A stretch of DNA of 64,000 nucleotides. Origin: Carettochelys insculpta. Its lineage: Eukaryota > Chordata > Testudines > Carettochelyidae. Below the pieces are notes generated by a model. The model had not been told where the DNA came from. It saw only the letters and a list, made by a program, of their open reading frames with translations, and ran no database searches. Numbering within the stretch: position 1 is the first letter of the stretch; each line of letters opens with the position of its first letter. Of the stretch, positions 59,640-64,000 are shown piece after piece. The stretch is from the NCBI RefSeq assembly GCF_033958435.1, contig NC_134138.1, positions 266,577,798-266,641,797 of the forward strand, read 5' to 3'. The position numbers were made by a program, and so were the translations under genes.

Positions 59640-60553
59640 CACTTCTGGGCTGCTCTCTGAGCTCTGCCCAATCCCCACTGTGAGTGATGCCTGTATAAGA
59701 AATCTGTATTGCAGTGTGCACTGGGGCAGTGCAATGCCCTTCCTATGTCCTCATGCCCCCTCCCTGCCCTATCTAGGGATCTCTAGCTGCCACCGTTTGT
59801 TGGCCCTTACAAGCTGTGAACAGAGACTCACTGCAAGGTGCATCAGTTCTCTTCCTCCTTTGGGAGAGTTCAGTGTTTTTTGAACTCTTACAGCTCCCAC
59901 TCAGGCAGGCCGTTTATTGTATTCTGCAGCTTTCGTACAGACAATAGTGCTTTGTCATTGCTGTATCAATTTTCACATTAAAGCAAAACTCCCTGTCAAA
60001 CTAGTCAGTGCTGAAATGGATTCCAGGATAAAAATAGAAAGATGCTGCTGGCCTGCTAACGTTCAGGGAGAGTGCAGGCCCAGCGTAGCTCATGTTCAGT
60101 TATTCATCAGAGATTTGTGTGTAACCGCGGTAATGGCAAAAGAGCAGCAAGACCAGCCAGAATGTGCCTGTAACGAGTGTTGAAAGCCTTTCTAAAGAAC
60201 ACACAATAAAGAGTCCATGGTCTCCATGAGCCATCTTACCTCTTTTGAAAGAAGAGAACTGGTTCACCTGGGAAGTGATGATGGTTATGCTCATTTGGTG
60301 TCTTAGCAGGAAACTACTTCTCCCAGTAGGTTTACAGCTGAATAGCTGAGACCTTTCTGCTACGTATTGAAGACTAATACTTTTATTGTTCCTTGTTTTA
60401 TGGGAACTCCCAGAAGTCTTGATGAGGATCAGGGCCCCATAGTGTGTGAGGGGCAGGGAAGAGCTCAGTATGGTAAATATTACTGCCCCGGTTTTCAGAG
60501 GGGGAAATTGAAAAAAGAGACGGTAAGTGACAAGCTTGAAGCTCCGAGAACTC

Positions 60554-60592
<39 letters not shown>

Positions 60593-62310
60593 GTAGTGAT
60601 TAGAATTTCAGGGCTGCTTATGTCCTGATTCCAGTCTCTCTCTCTCCCTGCCCCCTCCACTCATCCCAAAAAGCATGTCCCTCTCTGATTTATATGACGG
60701 TTCTTTTGAAGCATGTCCTTCGCAGCACAACACTGCACTTACTTCAGGTATCACCAGCTTTGCAGTTTTTAGGCTTGACTGATTCACTAGCGCTCTGTGA
60801 ATTGCGCTGGCTAACATGTTGTGCTGTTCAGAAGGAGGTGGTTCTGGGTGGCTACAGTCGCTGCCTGGTGCAAGTTCTGCCTACTATGGTTTTTCCTGTC
60901 ACTGCAGGAAGTCAAAAGTTTCCAGCCACCCTAATGAATATCTGAGCTCTGTGAGCAAGAGGGATGCTGCTGCTGACAGGGTTGTGCTTTGCTCCCTTCC
61001 CATCCCTCAGAGCACAGTGGAGGAAAGACTGGAAGGAGGACTCTGAAGGCTGCCTTGCTGGGTAAACAGCATTTCACAGCTGCTGCGTGCTCGCTGTCTG
61101 TGCAATGGAGGGCAACCTGCAGTGCAGGGGCACCAATGGCAGGGGGTGGTATGGGAGGAGCTTTAACCATGAATCCATTCCAGGGGCTGTTTAGGCACCT
61201 GAAAACTCCTGGAGATTTTGCAGGTGGTAACTTACAATTAACTGACAGGATCAGGGCTCCTAATTCATACATAAGGAAAGAAAGTAGCAAATACACATTA
61301 AAACCATATAATAAGAATAGGGTAGATTGTGTTTTGTTGCTAAATTTGCATTAAATTAAATATTTTGAAGGCAGCACTCCAGTACCTTTCAACAAGACAG
61401 CGAATGCTTGTGCAACTAATGAAACAAAAACATCAAACCACTACAAAGAAAAAATAAGAGTGAGTGAGTAATTTTACTTTATTTCCTCCTTCTCAACAAT
61501 GTCAAAGGCTTAGAAATTCCTGTATTTCCTCCTGCTCTGACTTGATAAAAAAAGGCCAAATAATGACACACAGTTCAAAAAATACTACTTACCAGAGAGG
61601 ACAGAAAACCAAGCCAGCAAAAATAGAGTTGTCTGATTTGTACTGAATCAATAGTCCAGGCACTTAAACAAAAAACAATAGCCCCAAAGTGACCCACTCT
61701 TTATTTAAACAATTCCGTTATTACCACATTGGTCTGTACTTTTAAAGAGAACCACTGTCAAGAGTATAATTAAATGATGGATGTTAGCAGCATAGATCTA
61801 TAGCAAACACATTTTCTCAGTCAAATCTTGGGTTGGGTTTATTTATGTGCACTGAATTTTTATGCAAATAATTCTGAAGGATTGGAAGGGAGGTCTAAGT
61901 GTGTTGCTCTAAGGATTTGGGAGCTTAAATATCACCTCCATGAAATTTAATGATGGTACTCAAGTTTTTGTGACTCTGCCACCCTCAGAAATATGAAATA
62001 GTAAGTGCACAGGCACTAAGATTTCGCAGTTGTAAGAGGAGGAGGACATACAGCAAAGCAGACACACACCTAGAAATGGTTGGCTGTTCAGGGCAGTATT
62101 TGTTAGTATCTTATGCCCATATGCAGGAATTTCTGTGCAGGGGCATGGGCTATTTTGTTCTGAACAAGAACAACAGAATGGGTAGCGCTTGGCTGGCTAG
62201 GGAGGGGAGAAGAGTTAAGCCAAGGAAGGCAAACAAGCACTCGGACTGCTCACCTTTGTGTTTTGCATTTGCTGCTGCAGTTCTGTTCTTGCCAAGAAGG
62301 GAACCAGTAC
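59640..62310. other. Intergenic, no gene recognised
   Basis: Apart from the GT/GA microsatellite, this is unique-looking sequence. Open frames up to 186 codons exist (minus, 60100-60660), but that one owes length to the microsatellite and has no recognisable domain. Confidence 0.5.
60553..60594 (+). repeat. (GT)n(GA)n compound microsatellite
   Basis: About nine GT units directly followed by about eleven GA units. Confidence 0.95.
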
Positions 62311-62314
62311 CTCA

Positions 62315-63010
62315 GGCCAGGTCTACACTAAGGGATAAAATTGAATTGAATGGTCTTCAGCTGATTTTACAAACCAACAGTCTTCACCACACTGCTCAAT
62401 AGCTCAGTTTTAAGGGGCTCTTAAGGTTGGTTTTTGCGCTCCCGATTTCATGGGGCATAAAACCAAAAATTGATTTCTTAGTGTCAACTAATGCAAGCAA
62501 AGGCGGCAGCATTATTAACCTCCAAAACTATCCCACAGTGCCCCTTGATGTGTCCTTTCTGGTCATCACTTCACCTCTACTGCTCTCCAGGTGAGCAGGA
62601 AGTAAGCGACAGGAAGCAGAGGCCATCAGCCTGGGAATTTTGAATCCATTTCCTTTTGTCTCTGGCCAGCATGGTATGCAGACGTCGGGAGTACACTTCT
62701 GCAGCAAACCTATGAGCCATCTACTAGTCATGAATTCCCAGGGATGCAAAAGAGACCCAACATGGAGCAATCAGGTGATCCAGGACCTCGTGGGGAGAGA
62801 AGTCTCTATCTTCCTGAAGCTCAAAACCAACCAAAGAATTGCCAGTATTTATGCAACGATATCACAAGGCCAGATTCAGAGAAGGGAAGGGGTGCTTCCA
62901 TATTTAATTTTTTGCCATGAACTGAAGATAGCTTACCTTTGTGTTCAAGGAAATGTCAGCTGCAGAAGAGCTTGAATCATTGTTTGGATTCATGCATTCT
63001 GAAGAGCCCA
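62315..63010 (+). mobile_element. PIF/Harbinger-type element fragment with Myb/SANT-like coding remnant
   Basis: Starts with the terminal motif GGCCAGGTCTACACTAAGGG. Downstream, 62745-62975 encodes DPTWSNQVIQDLVGREVSIF / KLKTNQRIASIYATISQGQI, resembling the N-terminal trihelix (Myb/SANT-like) domain of the accessory protein these transposons carry beside the nuclease. The frame is short and the tail of the domain is not clear. The right end of the element was not located. Confidence 0.55.
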
Positions 63011-63190
63011 CGGAGTGACCTTGCTGTGGCCATATGCTCTTCCCTAGAGACAGCCAGTCAGTATGTTCATTGGTCCAAGTAAAGATAAAACTGTTGCTAT
63101 TGATAATGCCACTAACATTTCAATATGTTCTCTTTTTTTTTTTTAAAGCAGAAAATGACCTTGGAAACAGGAGTCAGAGGACACGTAGCC

Positions 63191-63650
63191 TCACTCCCCC
63201 TGAAAGGAGGTAGCCCTAAATGCAGAGGAGAGAATGAGTGGGGTAAGGGTGGCATGCATCTGTGGTGCCTGGAGTGGCCCTGGCGATGCTGTGTCTTGAA
63301 AAGGAGGAGGTAAAAATGGTGCATTTGTATGCAGGGGTGCATAGTTTGCTGACTTTTTATCACGCATAGCATCAATTAATGCAGAGGTTGCTGATAGAGA
63401 AATCACTATCAGCAAATTAATTACTTCTGTCTGCTTGCCCATAAAGGACGTGAATGAGTCATGCATTTGTTCCTGAAAGGCCATCATTTTTTCTTCTCCA
63501 GTCACAGAGCTCTGTTGTCTCCTTTTGACTACATCAAAATAATTTTCCAACAATTCATTCCGGGTCTTCTTCCTGCACATTTGATGCAGCTTCTGATCTG
63601 CTGGACTGGGCCCTCTTTGTCTTTTTCTGGTGGTGTTTGCTGATAAAACA
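63191..63650 (-). CDS. Uncharacterised open frame, possible terminal exon
   Basis: The minus-strand frame is open from 63715 to the stop at 63191. An acceptor-like TGTTTTATCAG (63640-63650 complement) precedes TTRKRQRGPSPADQ, so the coding part may start there, giving ~148 codons. It has basic patches (RKRQR, CRKK), an amphipathic helix-like stretch (EEKMMAFQEQMHDSFTSFM), and a Pro-rich tail. The layout recalls the C-terminal part of Myb/SANT-like proteins of Harbinger elements, but I recognise no specific family. An A-run on the same strand lies ~47 bases after the stop, so a retrocopy is also possible. Confidence 0.4.
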
Positions 63651-63719
63651 CATTTAGAAATATTAATGTAATTAGCAAAAGCAACATTTTTATCTTTACT
63701 CAGAACAATGACCATACTG

Positions 63720-64000
63720 ACCGCATGAATGGCTGTCTGTCTCTATGGAAGAAAATATTGCAATTGCAAGGCCACTTTGGTTACACTTAAGACAGAAGAA
63801 TACATAATTTCAAGCAGAATGATTTCAGCTCTTCTGTGGCAGAGGTTTACCCTCATCTCTATGGTAAGCTACCCTCTGTTCACAGGGGGAAAAAAATCTG
63901 CAAAGCAGCCCTGGGGGAGGTGGGACAGCATGTCCCAGGGATGCCGGCCCATAGGGGAGTGGGTGGCTGCATCATGGCATTCTTAAAGCACACCATCCCG
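63720..64000. other. Window end, nothing recognised
   Basis: No repeat or exon could be identified in the last 280 bases. Confidence 0.5.

Noticed and set aside
60100..60660. 186-codon minus-strand open frame
   Set aside because: Part of it translates the GT/GA microsatellite into Ser-Leu and Thr-His repeats; no domain in the rest.
45250..64000. Possible exons of CRYGN or another neighbour expected from RHEB synteny
   Set aside because: I looked for crystallin Greek-key-like coding sequence and for splice-bounded exons and found none. The neighbour probably lies beyond the window.
1..64000. CRISPR arrays, bacterial operons, ribosome-binding sites, origins
   Set aside because: The window is vertebrate nuclear DNA with spliced exons; no regularly spaced repeats or bacterial gene organisation were seen.

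Overview
This window is eukaryotic, nuclear, vertebrate DNA, most likely from a turtle or at least a sauropsid. The evidence is long introns with GT/AG splice sites and dense CR1 LINEs. Other repeats point the same way: a CR1-tailed tRNA-like SINE, a DIRS-type tyrosine-recombinase retrotransposon, hAT, Harbinger and Tigger-like miniature elements, and a PIF/Harbinger-type fragment. The species call is inference from repeat content; no marker in the window fixes it.

The only host gene I can support is RHEB on the + strand. Exons 2 to 8 are present at 1762-1833, 11030-11097, 26041-26123, 30730-30786, 30890-30937, 31459-31540 and 44758-44850. They encode residues 18-184 of a 184-residue Ras-like GTPase ending in a CaaX box. 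Exon 1 (start codon and most of the P-loop) lies upstream of the window. The 3'UTR runs to a polyadenylation signal at 45224-45229. Every junction is canonical, the frame is unbroken, and the phases fit together. Intron 5 is only 103 bp, while introns 2, 3 and 7 are 9 to 15 kb because of transposon load.

Layout: 1-1761 intron 1 (MITE remnants). 1834-11029 intron 2 (CR1, hAT and Tigger-like MITEs, nested CR1). 11098-26040 intron 3, holding a ~6 kb DIRS element at 12531-18552 next to an older DIRS relic, a CR1 interrupted by a hAT MITE, a 436-bp near-perfect palindromic element, and another CR1. 26124-31458 short introns, few repeats. 31541-44757 intron 7 (a ~2.9 kb minus-strand CR1 split by a hAT MITE, a DIRS gag relic, Tigger-like and Harbinger-like MITEs). 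45250-64000 intergenic: a tRNA-Ser-like relic beside a SINE, GC-rich blocks, a non-LTR retrotransposon with an inverted 5' half and a perfect 12-bp target-site duplication, and a Myb/SANT-like Harbinger fragment with a separate minus-strand open frame near the right end.

Outside RHEB nothing looks like a functional host gene. The main interest is in mobile-element structure: the twin-primed LINE, the TTCGAA-rich palindrome, hAT insertions at CTAG-centred octamers, and the DIRS terminal hairpins with a strong splice-donor-like sequence at the right end.
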